A stretch of DNA of 64,000 nucleotides from NCBI RefSeq assembly GCF_041438865.1, contig NZ_CP109450.1:1426001-1490000 (forward strand), written 5' to 3'. The position numbers were made by a program, and so were the translations under genes. Each line of letters begins with the position of its first letter. Within the stretch, counting starts at the first letter, position 1. The notes beneath the pieces were generated by a model. It was not told the DNA's origin, ran no database searches, and saw only the letters and a program-made list of their open reading frames with translations. Origin of the DNA: Streptomyces sp. NBC_01471 (GTDB lineage: Bacteria > Actinomycetota > Actinomycetes > Streptomycetales > Streptomycetaceae). Below, piece after piece: positions 27,388 to 36,718 of this stretch.

Positions 27388-28037
27388 GTGCCCCGGGCCG
27401 TACGGCGACCCCGGTGTCCGCGCTGCGGCGGATCACCCGCAACCGGCCGCAGCCCGCGGCCGGGGAGCGCTGCGAGATGTGCGCGGAGGCGGTCGCCCCC
27501 GAGCACTCGCACGTGGTGAACCTGGAGAGCCGCGCGCTGATGTGCAGCTGCCGTGCCTGCTACCTCCTCTTCACCGAGGAGGACGCGCGGATGCGCTACC
27601 GCGCGGTGCCGGAGCGGTACCTCCGCTTCGACGGGGTGCCGCTGGACGCACGGGCCTGGGACGAACTCCAGATCCCGGTGGGCCTGGCGTTCCTCTTCCG
27701 CAACTCGGTGCAGGACCGCACGGTCGCGTTCTACCCCGGGCCCGCGGGCGCCACCGAGTCCGAACTCCCGCTGGAGGCCTGGGACTCCATCGTCGGGTCC
27801 GCGCCCGCGCTCGCGGTGCTGCGCCCCGACGTCGAGGCGCTGCTGATCCGCCGCCCCGGCACCGGGGACGGCTCGTGCCATCTGGTCCCGATCGACGCCT
27901 GCTACGAACTGGTCGGCCGGCTGCGGACGCTGTGGCGCGGTTTCGACGGCGGCCGTGAGGCGCACGCGGCGATGGACGCCTTCTTCGAGCAGGTGCGCGG
28001 CCGCAGCAGGACCGTGTCGGCGGAGGGGGTCTCGTGA
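27384..28037 (+). CDS. Hydrogenase-operon protein with N-terminal Cys/His cluster (DUF5947-like)
   Basis: A 217-residue protein whose first 60 residues hold CEMCAEA, HSHVV and CSCRACYLLF. This Cys/His array could bind zinc or an Fe-S cluster. The remainder is mixed alpha/beta without recognised motifs. I recall relatives as DUF5947 in Streptomyces hydrogenase clusters. Start ATG overlaps the previous stop (4 bp) and its own stop overlaps the next GTG, so it is made in step with the hydrogenase. Likely an assembly or electron-transfer factor; biochemistry unknown. Confidence 0.75.
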   Translation: MSAPGRTATPVSALRRITRNRPQPAAGERCEMCAEAVAPEHSHVVNLESRALMCSCRACYLLFTEEDARMRYRAVPERYLRFDGVPLDARAWDELQIPVGLAFLFRNSVQDRTVAFYPGPAGATESELPLEAWDSIVGSAPALAVLRPDVEALLIRRPGTGDGSCHLVPIDACYELVGRLRTLWRGFDGGREAHAAMDAFFEQVRGRSRTVSAEGVS

Positions 28038-28690
28038 GCGGCACCGACTTCTCCGTACTGGACTTCTCGGTGCTCGACGTGGTGTCCGAACCGTACGCGG
28101 CGGCGCCCCAGTTGACGGCCCGGCTGCGGATCGAGGAGAGCAGCGGCGAGCGGATCCACGCGATCGTCCTGCAGTGCCAGGTCCGTATCGAACCGCAGCG
28201 CCGCTCCTACGACGCGGCCGAGGAGGAGGGGCTGCGCGGGCTGTTCGGGGAGCGGTCCCGGTGGGCGGACACGCTGCGGCCGTTCCTCTGGATGCAGTGC
28301 AACACCACGGTCCAGGGGTTCACCGGTGCCACCGAGGTCGACCTCGCGCTGCCCTGCACCTACGACTTCGACGTCACCGGCTCGCGGTATCTGCACGCCC
28401 TCGGGGAAGGCGCGGTCCCGCTCACGCTGCTCTTCTCGGGGACGGTCTTCACCAAGGGCAGCGCGGGCTTCGGAGTACGGCAGGTGCCCTGGGACTGCGA
28501 GGCCCGTCACCCGATGCCCGTCGCGGTGTGGCGGGAGATGATCGCCGCCCACTTCCCGAACGCCGGGTGGATCAGGCTCGACCACGACGTCATCACCGAG
28601 TTCGCCGGCTTCCGTGCGCGGCACGGGCTGATCAGCTGGGAAGAGACGGTCCACACCCTGCTGGCCGAGACCGGAGAGGTGGTCCCGTGA
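28034..28690 (+). CDS. Conserved hydrogenase-operon protein (DUF6084-like)
   Basis: A 218-residue soluble protein, predicted beta-rich, with alternating strands such as APQLTARLRIEESSGERIHAIVLQCQVRIEPQ. Aromatic-rich stretches follow (RPFLWMQCNTTVQGF, FHDV-like turns). No cysteine pair or nucleotide motif is present. I recall it as DUF6084. Overlapping starts/stops on both sides place it firmly in the hydrogenase operon. A structural or chaperone role is a guess. Confidence 0.72.
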   Translation: MSGTDFSVLDFSVLDVVSEPYAAAPQLTARLRIEESSGERIHAIVLQCQVRIEPQRRSYDAAEEEGLRGLFGERSRWADTLRPFLWMQCNTTVQGFTGATEVDLALPCTYDFDVTGSRYLHALGEGAVPLTLLFSGTVFTKGSAGFGVRQVPWDCEARHPMPVAVWREMIAAHFPNAGWIRLDHDVITEFAGFRARHGLISWEETVHTLLAETGEVVP

Positions 28691-30111
28691 CCCCCGTGAA
28701 CGCCTTGACGCTCGACCATGTCCGTACGGTCGCCGACGCGGTGCTGTACGAGGGGTACCTGCTGTACCCGTACCGGGCCAGCTCCCACAAGAACCGGTCA
28801 CGCTGGCAGTTCGGTGTCCTGGGGCCGCCGTCGGCCTCGCCCGCCTGCTTCGGCGAGGAGCCGGACATGGCGATGCAGTGCCTGCTGGCGCCGGACGGGA
28901 CGCCCGCCGCCGTCACGGTGCACCTGCGCTTCCTCCAGGTGCAGGTGCGCGAGGTGCAGCGGCGTGAGGCGGACGGCGGCCACACCCCCGTCGCCGCACT
29001 GACCGTCGACGGGGCCCAGGTGCTGAGCTGGGAGGAGGCGGTCGAGCAGGAGATCGTGCTGCCCGGACTCTCCCTGGCGGAGCCGTCCGAGGTACGGCGC
29101 ACGGTGCCCGGCGGCGAGGAGGTGGAGGAGCTGACGGACGCGGACGGCGCCCCGGCCGGCCGTATCGTACGGCGCCGGCTGCCCCTGGACGTCCGGATCC
29201 GGGCGGGTGCCACCGCCGATGACGGTCTGCTGCGGCTGTCGCTCGATGTGGCCAACGAGCACCCCGGGGCGCCCGGGTCCAAGGACGACGCGATCCGCAG
29301 CTCGCTGATCGGAGCGCATCTGATCCTGCGGGCGCACGGCGGCGAGTTCGTCTCGCTCCTCGAACCGCCGGAGCACGCGGCGGCGGCCGCCGCCCGCTGC
29401 CGGCAGCGCAGGTGCTGGCCGGTCCTGGCCGGGGCCAAGGGCTCGGTGGACACCGTCCTGGGCGCACCGATCATCCTCTACGACTATCCGGAGGTGGCCG
29501 AGCAGAGCCCGGGCGCCCTCTTCGACTCCACCGAGATCGACGAGATCCTCACCCTGCGGGTCATGACCATGACCGAGCAGGAGAAGGCCGAGGCGCGCGC
29601 CACCGACCCGCGGGCCAGGGAGATCATCGAACGCTGCGACGCCATGTCCGCAGCGGATCTCCAGCAGTTGCACGGGCTGCTGCGCGATCCGCGCGCGGCA
29701 GCACCGCAGGATCAGCCGCCGCCGCTGAACGCCGACCTCCGGAACAGCGAGCCGCCCGGGTTCGACACCGGCGGCGCGCCCTGGTGGGACCCCGCTTCGG
29801 ACGCGAGCGTGCGTCCGGCGTCCGACGCGGTGGTGATCGACGGCGTCAGTGTCTCCAAGGGCAGCCTGGTGCGGGTGCATCCCTCGCGCCGCGCGGACGC
29901 CCAGGACCTCTTCTTCGCCGGGCAGGTGGCGCGGGTGACCGCGGTGCTCTCGGACGTCGACGGCGGGACGCACGTCGCCCTGGTCCTCGTCGACGATCCG
30001 GCGGCGGACATGCACGACTGGTACGGCCGCTACTTCTATTTCGCCCCCGACGAGCTGGAGCCGCTGGCCGCCGGGACCACCCCCGAAAACCGAGAGGAGA
30101 GCCCATCGTGA
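28687..30111 (+). CDS. Uncharacterised 474-residue hydrogenase-operon protein
   Basis: Not recognised by family name. The N-terminal ~330 residues are mixed alpha/beta (start VTPVNALTLDHVRTVADAVLYEGYLLYPYRAS read in pieces; one CRQRRC pair near residue 240). A Pro/Asp-rich linker of ~50 residues follows. The last ~80 residues form a compact domain with SKGSLVRVHPSRRADAQDLF and HDWYGRYFYFAPDEL, reminiscent of an SH3-like barrel. The GTG at 28687 overlaps the previous stop, and its stop overlaps the start of the 39-residue gene. Length and position suggest a scaffold or assembly protein. No transmembrane segment. Confidence 0.75.
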   Translation: MTPVNALTLDHVRTVADAVLYEGYLLYPYRASSHKNRSRWQFGVLGPPSASPACFGEEPDMAMQCLLAPDGTPAAVTVHLRFLQVQVREVQRREADGGHTPVAALTVDGAQVLSWEEAVEQEIVLPGLSLAEPSEVRRTVPGGEEVEELTDADGAPAGRIVRRRLPLDVRIRAGATADDGLLRLSLDVANEHPGAPGSKDDAIRSSLIGAHLILRAHGGEFVSLLEPPEHAAAAAARCRQRRCWPVLAGAKGSVDTVLGAPIILYDYPEVAEQSPGALFDSTEIDEILTLRVMTMTEQEKAEARATDPRAREIIERCDAMSAADLQQLHGLLRDPRAAAPQDQPPPLNADLRNSEPPGFDTGGAPWWDPASDASVRPASDAVVIDGVSVSKGSLVRVHPSRRADAQDLFFAGQVARVTAVLSDVDGGTHVALVLVDDPAADMHDWYGRYFYFAPDELEPLAAGTTPENREESPS

Positions 30112-30227
30112 GGACCCTTGGTGTGATCACCACCGTCGCGGGCGCCGTTCTGGTGGCAGCCGCCGTGGCCGTGGGAGTGCAGTCGATCCCGGACATCCGC
30201 CGGTATCTGCGAATGCGTTCGATGTGA
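30108..30227 (+). CDS. 39-residue single-TM protein in hydrogenase operon (DUF6893-like)
   Basis: A tiny gene easily missed. GTG at 30108 overlaps the preceding TGA by 4 bp and the frame ends at 30227. The product has one hydrophobic helix (VITTVAGAVLVAAAVAVGV, residues ~6-24) followed by the basic tail IPDIRRYLRMRSM. An upstream GAGAGGAGAG stretch is a strong ribosome-binding site. I recall similar small proteins as DUF6893. It could tether the soluble hydrogenase or an accessory protein to the membrane; this is inference. Confidence 0.75.
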   Translation: MRTLGVITTVAGAVLVAAAVAVGVQSIPDIRRYLRMRSM

Positions 30228-30279
30228 GCGCGGCGTCGGCCCCGGCGCCCGGCCCGGCGACGGCCGGGGTGTGGCGCCG

Positions 30280-30774
30280 GTGACGGAACGCGTACTGGTC
30301 GCCGGGGTCGGCAACCTCTTCCTGAGTGATGACGGCTTCGGCCCCGAGGTGGTCCGCGCCCTCGCCGGTGGGGGCACTCTGCCGCCCGGTGTCCGCGTCG
30401 TGGACTACGGCATCCGGGGCATGCACCTCGCGTACGACCTGCTGGACGGGTACGACGCGCTGGTGCTGGTCGACGCCTGCCCGGGCGGCGGGCCGCCCGG
30501 CGAGGTGACCGTGCTCGAAGTGGGGCCGGACGACCTCGGTTCGGGTGAATTCGACGCACATGGCATGAACCCGGTCGCAGTGCTGGCGAATCTGGAGCAA
30601 CTGGGCGGTACTCTTCCGTCCACCTACGTCGTGGGCTGCACCCCCGCCGACGTCGGTGAAGGCATCGGCCTCAGCCCCGCGGTCCTCGCGGCGGTGCCCG
30701 CGGCCATGGACGCCGTACGGATTCTGATGAACCGGCTGCTGCCCGCCGAGCCCGCCCCGACCAGGAGGTCCTGA
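30280..30774 (+). CDS. Hydrogenase maturation protease (HyaD/HupD/HoxW type)
   Basis: A 164-residue endopeptidase that removes the C-terminal extension of HhyL after nickel insertion. Family motifs are VAGVGNLFLSDDGFG (first nickel-sensing acidic residue), the second acidic residue in LVLVDACPGG, and the histidine in DAHGMNP. Together they match the Asp/Glu-Asp-His triad of E. coli HybD. The GTG at 30280 sits after a GGGGTGTGG stretch; a GTG 9 bp upstream is equally possible. It ends 2 bp before the hypC-hypF fusion. Confidence 0.9.
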   Translation: MTERVLVAGVGNLFLSDDGFGPEVVRALAGGGTLPPGVRVVDYGIRGMHLAYDLLDGYDALVLVDACPGGGPPGEVTVLEVGPDDLGSGEFDAHGMNPVAVLANLEQLGGTLPSTYVVGCTPADVGEGIGLSPAVLAAVPAAMDAVRILMNRLLPAEPAPTRRS

Positions 30775-30776
30775 TC

Positions 30777-33362
30777 ATGTGCCTTGGCATTCCGGGGCGC
30801 GTCGTGGAGCTCGTCGACGGGTATGCGGGTCAGCTCGCGCTCGTCGATGTCGAGGGCGCGCAGCGGCGCATCAATGTCGGGATGCTCGACTCCCCTCCGG
30901 TCAGCGGCGACTGGGTGCTCCTCCACATGGGCTTCGCGATGGAGGTCATCGACGCGGCGAAGGCCGGGGAGGCGCTCTCCGGCCTGGAGATGATGGGCCG
31001 GGGCCGTGACGAGCTGCCCGCGTCCGGTGAGGCGGCCCCGGTGGACCGGGTGCGGCGGCGGTTCGAGGTGCACGGTGTGGTCCAGGGGGTCGGGTTCCGG
31101 CCCTTCGTCTATGTGAGCGCCCGCGAACTCGCCCTCAGCGGTTCGGTGGTGAACACCGGCGCGGGTGTGGTCGCCGAAGTCGAGGGCGAGGCCGGTGCGG
31201 TGGCCGAGTTCGGCAGGAGACTGCGCACGGACGCACCGCCGCTCGCGGTGGTCGAGTCCGTCGGTGAGTCGGACCTGCCGCCCCTGGGCGGAACGGAGTT
31301 CACCATCGGGGAGTCCCGTGGGGGCGGCCCGGCCCGCACTCTGGTCTCGCCCGATGTCGCGACGTGCCGGGAGTGCCTGGACGAGATGCGCGATCCGGCG
31401 AACCGCCGCTACCGCCATCCCTTCATCACCTGCACGCACTGCGGCCCCCGGTTCACCATCGTGACCGGTGTGCCGTACGACCGGGCGGCGACCACGATGG
31501 CCGCCTTCGAGATGTGCGCCGAGTGCCGGGCGGAGTACGGCGATCCGGGCGACCGCCGCTTCCACGCCCAGCCGGTCGCCTGCCACGCCTGCGGGCCCGT
31601 GCTCGAACTGGTCCGCAAGGACGGGGCTCCGGCGGTGAGCGGCGAGGACGCGCTGCGGGGAGCACGGGAAATGCTGGCCGACGGCCGGATCCTCGCGGTG
31701 AAGGGGCTCGGCGGCTACCACCTCGCGTGCGACGCCCGCAACGAGACGGCGGTGGCCGAGCTGCGGCGGCGCAAGCGGCGCGGTGGCAAGCCGTTCGCGG
31801 TGATGGTCGCGGACACCGGCGTGGCGGCGGAGCTGGTGACGCCGACCGAGGACGAGGAGCGCCTGCTCACCGGTGTCAGCAGGCCGATCGTGCTGCTGCC
31901 GCGGCGCGGGACGCCCAAGGGCGCCGGGATCGCCGGCTCGGTGGCGCCGGGCAGCCCGGATCTGGGGCTGATGCTCCCGTACACCCCCCTGCACGTCCTG
32001 CTCTTCGGCATCGGGGACGACCGGCCGGGGCCCGATGCGCTGGTGATGACATCGGCCAACCAGGCGGGCGAGCCGATCGTCACCGACGACGCGGCGGCCC
32101 TCACCGTGCTGGCGCCGCTGGCGGATGCCTGGCTGCGGCACGACCGGCGGATCGAGGTGCCCTGCGACGACTCGGTCAGCCGGTTCGTGGCGGGCGCGGA
32201 GCTTCCGCTGCGCAGATCGCGCGGTTACGCCCCGCTGCCGCTCGCGCTGCCCTTCGACGTACCGCCGCTCCTCGCGGTCGGCGCGGATCTGAAGAACACC
32301 TGCGCGCTGGGCGAGGGGCGCTACGCCTGGGTGAGCCAGCACATCGGTGACATGGACGACCTGGCCACGGACGACGCGCTGACCCGGACCGAGCGGCAGC
32401 TGGAGCGGATCACCGGCGTCGAGCCGGGACAACTGGTCGCCGATCTGCACCCCGGGTACCGGTCGGGCGCCTGGGCGGTGGCGCACGCCGGGTCCCGGCC
32501 GGTGCGGCGGGTGCAGCACCACCACGCCCATGTCGCGTCCGTCATGGGCGAGCACGGCGTCGCGGCGGGCGAGAGCGTGATCGGGGTCGCCTTCGACGGC
32601 ACCGGCGCCGGTACGGACGGGGCCGCGTGGGGCGGCGAGGTGCTCATCGCCGGCTACAAGTCGTTCGAGCGTGCCGCGCACCTGGGGTACGTGCCGCTGG
32701 CGGGCGGGGACGCGAGTGTGCTCCGGCCGTACCGGATGGCGCTGGCCCACCTCCGTGCGGCCGGGGTCGCCTGGGACGAGCGGCTGCCCTCCGTCCGGGC
32801 GTGCCCGCCGAGGGAACGGGACGTGCTGGCGCATCAGTTCGCTACCGGGTTCGGCTGTGTGCCGACGTCGAGCATGGGCCGGCTCTTCGACGCGGTGGCC
32901 TCGCTGGCCGGGGTCCGCCAGGAGGTGGAGTACGAGGCCGAGGCCGCGATCGGTCTTGAGGGGCTGGCCAGATCGGCCGGACCGGACGCCGCGGGTACGG
33001 ACGGCCGGTACACCTTCGGGATCCGGGAGGCGGTGGACGGGGAGCCCGTCGTCGCCGACCCCGGTCCGGTCGTGCGCGCGGTGGTCTCGGACGTGGGGGC
33101 GGGGGTCCCTGCCGAGTTGATCGCGGCACGGTTCCATGCCTCCGTCGCAGCCCTGACCGTCGCCCTTGCCGAGCACGCACGTGACCGGACGGGGCTCGGG
33201 GTGGTGGCCGTCGGCGGAGGCGTATTCCAGAACGCCGTACTCCTCGGGGCCGTACAACACGGGCTTGAGGAAAGGGACTTCACCGTCCTGCGGCCGAGAC
33301 TCCTGCCCCCGAACGACGGGGGAATCGCGCTGGGCCAGCTCCTGATCGCGGCGTCGGGCTGA
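30777..33362 (+). CDS. hypF: HypC-HypF fusion protein (carbamoyltransferase for CN ligand synthesis)
   Basis: An 861-residue fusion. Residues 1-~80 are a complete HypC (MCLGIPGRVVE with the essential Cys2). After a linker comes full HypF: acylphosphatase domain from ~93 (VHGVVQGVGFRPF), the double zinc finger (CRECL, CTHCGPRF, CAECRAEYGD, CHACGP), a YrdC-like domain, and the Kae1-like carbamoyltransferase with HHHAH. HypF makes the thiocarbamate precursor of cyanide on HypE; HypC escorts the Fe(CN)2CO unit. HypF alone is usually ~750-780 residues. The ATG at 30777 follows an AGGAGG ribosome-binding site overlapping the previous stop. Confidence 0.95.
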   Translation: MCLGIPGRVVELVDGYAGQLALVDVEGAQRRINVGMLDSPPVSGDWVLLHMGFAMEVIDAAKAGEALSGLEMMGRGRDELPASGEAAPVDRVRRRFEVHGVVQGVGFRPFVYVSARELALSGSVVNTGAGVVAEVEGEAGAVAEFGRRLRTDAPPLAVVESVGESDLPPLGGTEFTIGESRGGGPARTLVSPDVATCRECLDEMRDPANRRYRHPFITCTHCGPRFTIVTGVPYDRAATTMAAFEMCAECRAEYGDPGDRRFHAQPVACHACGPVLELVRKDGAPAVSGEDALRGAREMLADGRILAVKGLGGYHLACDARNETAVAELRRRKRRGGKPFAVMVADTGVAAELVTPTEDEERLLTGVSRPIVLLPRRGTPKGAGIAGSVAPGSPDLGLMLPYTPLHVLLFGIGDDRPGPDALVMTSANQAGEPIVTDDAAALTVLAPLADAWLRHDRRIEVPCDDSVSRFVAGAELPLRRSRGYAPLPLALPFDVPPLLAVGADLKNTCALGEGRYAWVSQHIGDMDDLATDDALTRTERQLERITGVEPGQLVADLHPGYRSGAWAVAHAGSRPVRRVQHHHAHVASVMGEHGVAAGESVIGVAFDGTGAGTDGAAWGGEVLIAGYKSFERAAHLGYVPLAGGDASVLRPYRMALAHLRAAGVAWDERLPSVRACPPRERDVLAHQFATGFGCVPTSSMGRLFDAVASLAGVRQEVEYEAEAAIGLEGLARSAGPDAAGTDGRYTFGIREAVDGEPVVADPGPVVRAVVSDVGAGVPAELIAARFHASVAALTVALAEHARDRTGLGVVAVGGGVFQNAVLLGAVQHGLEERDFTVLRPRLLPPNDGGIALGQLLIAASG

Positions 33363-33429
33363 CCCCGTGCGCCGGGACATCCGCAGAGATTCACACGGGA
33401 TCCCACCGGATCCACAGAGAAGAGGGACC

Positions 33430-33732
33430 ATGTGTCTGGCAGTTCCGGGGCGCGTCCTCAGTACCGCCGAGGTCGACGGCACGTTGATGGCCGATGTCGA
33501 CTTCGGCGGGGTACGCAAGGAGGTGTGCCTCCAGTACATCCCGGACGTGACGGTCGGTGAGTACGTCGTCGTGCACGTCGGGTTCGCCATCCAGCGCCTC
33601 GACGAGGAGTCGGCCAAGCGGACGCTGGCCGACTTCGACCGGCTCGGCATCCTGGAGGAGGAGTTCGGCGACGGTTTCGAACTCGCCGCACGGGCCGGGC
33701 AGCAGGAGTTCCCCGAAGGAGTCGGCCGGTGA
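33430..33732 (+). CDS. hypC: HypC/HybG-type hydrogenase assembly chaperone (second copy)
   Basis: A 100-residue chaperone starting [11 protein letters not shown] with the essential Cys2, then [18 protein letters not shown] and [18 protein letters not shown]. It complexes with HypD to carry the iron centre. The C-terminal ~20 residues are slightly longer than usual. The ATG at 33430 has an AGAGGGACC ribosome-binding site. It is distinct from the HypC domain fused to HypF just upstream, so the locus encodes two HypC modules. Stop overlaps the start of hypD. Confidence 0.95.
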   Translation: MCLAVPGRVLSTAEVDGTLMADVDFGGVRKEVCLQYIPDVTVGEYVVVHVGFAIQRLDEESAKRTLADFDRLGILEEEFGDGFELAARAGQQEFPEGVGR

Positions 33733-34832
33733 AGTATCTCGACGAGTTCAGCGACCCCGAGCTGGCGAAGAAGCTGCTCGACCAGATCCACGCGGCGACC
33801 ACGCGGCCGTGGGCCATGATGGAGGTCTGCGGCGGCCAGACCCACTCGATCATCCGGCACGGCATCGACCAGCTGCTGCCCGACGGTGTGGAGCTGATCC
33901 ACGGACCGGGCTGCCCGGTCTGCGTCACCCCGCTGGAGATCATCGACCGGGCCCTCGCCATCGCGGCCCGGCCGGGGGTCATCTTCTGCTCCTTCGGCGA
34001 CATGCTCCGGGTGCCGGGCAGCAGCCAGGACCTGTTCTCGGTGAAGAGCGCCGGAGGGGACGTCCGGGTGGTGTACTCGCCGCTCGACGCGCTGAAGCTG
34101 GCCCGGGAGAACCCGGACCGTGAGGTCGTCTTCTTCGGGATCGGCTTCGAGACCACGGCCCCGGCGAACGCGATGACCGTGTACCAGGCCAAGCGCCTGG
34201 GGGTACGGAACTTCTCCCTGCTCGTGTCGCACGTCCTGGTGCCGCCCGCCATGTCGGCGATCATGGAGTCCGCCACCTGCAGGGTGCAGGCCTTCCTGGC
34301 CGCCGGACATGTGTGCAGCGTGATGGGCACGGCGGAGTACCCACCGCTCGCGGAGAAGTACCGGGTGCCGATCGTCGTCACCGGCTTCGAGCCGCTGGAC
34401 ATCCTCGAAGGCATCCGGCGCACGGTCGTCCAGCTCGAAGAGGGCCGCCACGAGGTGGAGAACGCCTACTCCCGCGCCGTACGCGAGGAGGGCAACCTGC
34501 CCGCCATGGAGATGCTGCGGGACGTCTTCGACGTGACCGACCGGACATGGCGCGGCATCGGGATGATCCCGCGCAGCGGCTGGCGGCTGGCTCCCGCGTA
34601 CGCGGAGTTCGACGCGGAGCTGCGCTTCGACGTGACCGGTATCCGTACGGCCGAGTCGGCGCTGTGCCGGTCGGGTGAGGTCCTCCAGGGCCTGATCAAA
34701 CCGCACGAGTGCGCGGCCTTCGGCAAGGAGTGCACCCCGCGCAATCCGCTGGGCGCCACGATGGTGTCGTCCGAGGGCGCCTGCGCCGCCTACCACACGT
34801 ACCGCCGACTGGAACTGGTCGAAGCCAAGTGA
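33729..34832 (+). CDS. hypD: Hydrogenase maturation factor HypD
   Basis: A 367-residue Fe-S protein forming the platform on which HypC/HypE assemble Fe(CN)2CO. Conserved motifs are [33 protein letters not shown] and the cysteine-rich C terminus ([24 protein letters not shown] read in two parts). GTG at 33729 overlaps the hypC stop; hypE begins within its stop codon. Length is typical. Confidence 0.97.
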   Translation: MKYLDEFSDPELAKKLLDQIHAATTRPWAMMEVCGGQTHSIIRHGIDQLLPDGVELIHGPGCPVCVTPLEIIDRALAIAARPGVIFCSFGDMLRVPGSSQDLFSVKSAGGDVRVVYSPLDALKLARENPDREVVFFGIGFETTAPANAMTVYQAKRLGVRNFSLLVSHVLVPPAMSAIMESATCRVQAFLAAGHVCSVMGTAEYPPLAEKYRVPIVVTGFEPLDILEGIRRTVVQLEEGRHEVENAYSRAVREEGNLPAMEMLRDVFDVTDRTWRGIGMIPRSGWRLAPAYAEFDAELRFDVTGIRTAESALCRSGEVLQGLIKPHECAAFGKECTPRNPLGATMVSSEGACAAYHTYRRLELVEAK

Positions 34833-35908
34833 CCGAAGCGATGCAGTCCCCCGCCGAGCTCGACTTCGAGAGCTGGGTCTGTCCGGTCCCGCTGCGCGAG
34901 ACGCCGTCCGTGGTGATGGGCCACGGGGGCGGCGGCGCGATGTCGGGCGAGCTGATCGAGCATCTGTTCCTGCCCGCGTACGGCGCCGCGGCCGCGGCCG
35001 AACTGGGCGACTCCGCGGTGCTGTCCGTCGGCGGCGGCCCCCGTCTCGCCTTCTCCACCGACTCCTACGTGGTGAAGCCCATGTTCTTCCCCGGGGGGTC
35101 GATCGGCGACCTGGCCGTGAACGGGACGGTGAACGACCTCGCGATGTCGGGCGCGGTACCGCTGTTCCTCTCGACGGCTTTCATCCTGCAGGAGGGCACC
35201 GCACTCAGTGAACTCGGCCGTATCGCCGAGGCGTTGGGTGCTGCGGCGCGGTCCGCCGGTGTCCGGCTGGTCACCGGGGACACCAAGGTCGTCGACAGCG
35301 CCAGTGGGGACGGCGTCTTCATCAACACCTCGGGGATCGGCATGGTGCCCGACGGCGTCGACATCGGCCCGCGCCGTGCGCGCCCCGGGGACGCCGTGCT
35401 GGTCAGCGGGGACATCGGGGTGCACGGGGTGGCGGTGATGAGCTGCCGGGACGGGCTGGAGTTCGGCACGACGGTCGAGAGCGACACGGCCGCGCTGCAC
35501 GGCCTCGTCGCCGACATGATCGCCACCGGTGCGGATCTGCATGTGCTGCGGGATCCGACCCGTGGCGGGGTCGCGGCCTCGCTGAACGAGATCGCCCGTG
35601 CTTCGGATGTCGGTATCGAGCTGGTGGAACGGGAGTTGCCGGTCCCGGAGACGGTCCGCGACGCGTGCAGTCTCCTTGGGCTCGACCCGCTCCAGGTGGC
35701 CAACGAGGGGAAGCTGCTCGCGGTGGTGCCCGGCGAGAGCGCCGACCAGGTCCTGGCCGCGCTGCGGGCCCACCCGCTGGGCCGCTCGGCCTGCCGGATC
35801 GGCACCTGTGTCCCGGACCACGCCGGGATGGTGGTGGCCAGGACCGGGCTCGGCGGCAGCCGGGTGGTCGGGCTGCCGATCGGCGAGCAGCTGCCCCGGA
35901 TCTGCTGA
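34829..35908 (+). CDS. hypE: Hydrogenase maturation factor HypE
   Basis: A 359-residue PurM-like enzyme that dehydrates the thiocarbamate on its C-terminal cysteine to thiocyanate. The glycine-rich [12 protein letters not shown] and the invariant C-terminal PRIC are present. The GTG at 34829 overlaps the hypD stop; the longer in-frame start lies inside hypD and is rejected. The stop codon abuts the ATG of the next gene. Confidence 0.97.
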   Translation: MTEAMQSPAELDFESWVCPVPLRETPSVVMGHGGGGAMSGELIEHLFLPAYGAAAAAELGDSAVLSVGGGPRLAFSTDSYVVKPMFFPGGSIGDLAVNGTVNDLAMSGAVPLFLSTAFILQEGTALSELGRIAEALGAAARSAGVRLVTGDTKVVDSASGDGVFINTSGIGMVPDGVDIGPRRARPGDAVLVSGDIGVHGVAVMSCRDGLEFGTTVESDTAALHGLVADMIATGADLHVLRDPTRGGVAASLNEIARASDVGIELVERELPVPETVRDACSLLGLDPLQVANEGKLLAVVPGESADQVLAALRAHPLGRSACRIGTCVPDHAGMVVARTGLGGSRVVGLPIGEQLPRIC

Positions 35909-36625
35909 ATGAGCGCCGAAGGCGCGCTGCTGTTCGCGCGATACGCCTATCCCCCCAACGAGCTCGGCTACTGCGGTCCGGACGACGCAGCGGCGCTGCT
36001 CCGTCCCGGGGCGGTGGCCGGGATGGAGCAGCGGGCCCGGCAGTTCGAGGGGGCCTGGTGCTATCTCGAATTCCTGGCGGAGGCCGCCGGCATCCCCGAT
36101 CCGCTCGACGTCCGGGTGGTGGAGGCGTACTGGATCGGCAACGAGCTGCTGGACCTGGCCGACTCCGGGGCACTGGTGGCCCGTCTCCTCGACCGGTTCC
36201 GGGGGCAGACGGGCGGCACCTGGCGGGAGGCGGCGCACCGGGCCGTCGCCCACCACAGCTTCCAGGTGTTCGACGTGTACCCGTGGGCGGTGCTGCTGCG
36301 CGGCACCGGCAACCCGACCGCGCTGTCCGTGCTCGACCAGTGCCGTATCCGTACGGGTGTGGTCGTCGGTGTCGACGGTGAGTCGGCGACCGTGGAGTCC
36401 TGTCCGCTGAGCTGGGACGGGGAGGCGCTCGTACCGGCGCCGCCACGGCGGGAGTCGGTCCGCTGGTCCACGGGGGGCAGGTCACTGATCGCCGGGGTCT
36501 CCCCCGGCGACCGGGTGGCGCTGCACTGGGACTGGGTCTGCGACGTGCTCACCGATGAGCAGGCCGCGCGCATCGAGTCGATCGAGGGCCGGCGGCACAG
36601 CGAGATCAACTCCCTTACCGGGTAA
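35909..36625 (+). CDS. Conserved hydrogenase-operon protein (DUF6390-like)
   Basis: A 238-residue soluble protein starting MSAEGALLFARYAYPPNELGYCG read in pieces, with RVVEAYWIGNELL and a well-conserved-looking HHSFQVFDVYPW. The C-terminal third is beta-rich (VALHWDWVCDVL). I recall it as DUF6390, found at the 3' end of actinobacterial hyp operons. ATG follows the hypE stop with no gap. Last gene of the operon; no convincing terminator hairpin is visible in the 93 bp that follow. Function unknown. Confidence 0.75.
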   Translation: MSAEGALLFARYAYPPNELGYCGPDDAAALLRPGAVAGMEQRARQFEGAWCYLEFLAEAAGIPDPLDVRVVEAYWIGNELLDLADSGALVARLLDRFRGQTGGTWREAAHRAVAHHSFQVFDVYPWAVLLRGTGNPTALSVLDQCRIRTGVVVGVDGESATVESCPLSWDGEALVPAPPRRESVRWSTGGRSLIAGVSPGDRVALHWDWVCDVLTDEQAARIESIEGRRHSEINSLTG

Positions 36626-36718
36626 GAGGGAAGGCGGGCAGCCGGCCGAGCACCGAGAGCCCGCGGGCCGCAGTCGCGGCACCGGCGGAGCGGCGCCGGC
36701 GGCTCGCAGCTCGGCGGC

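Noticed and set aside
30624..34796. A 1390-codon open frame on the minus strand across the hyp genes
   Set aside because: It is antisense to well-supported hypF, hypC and hypD, reads His/Arg/Gly-rich text without domains, and is a by-product of GC-biased third positions.
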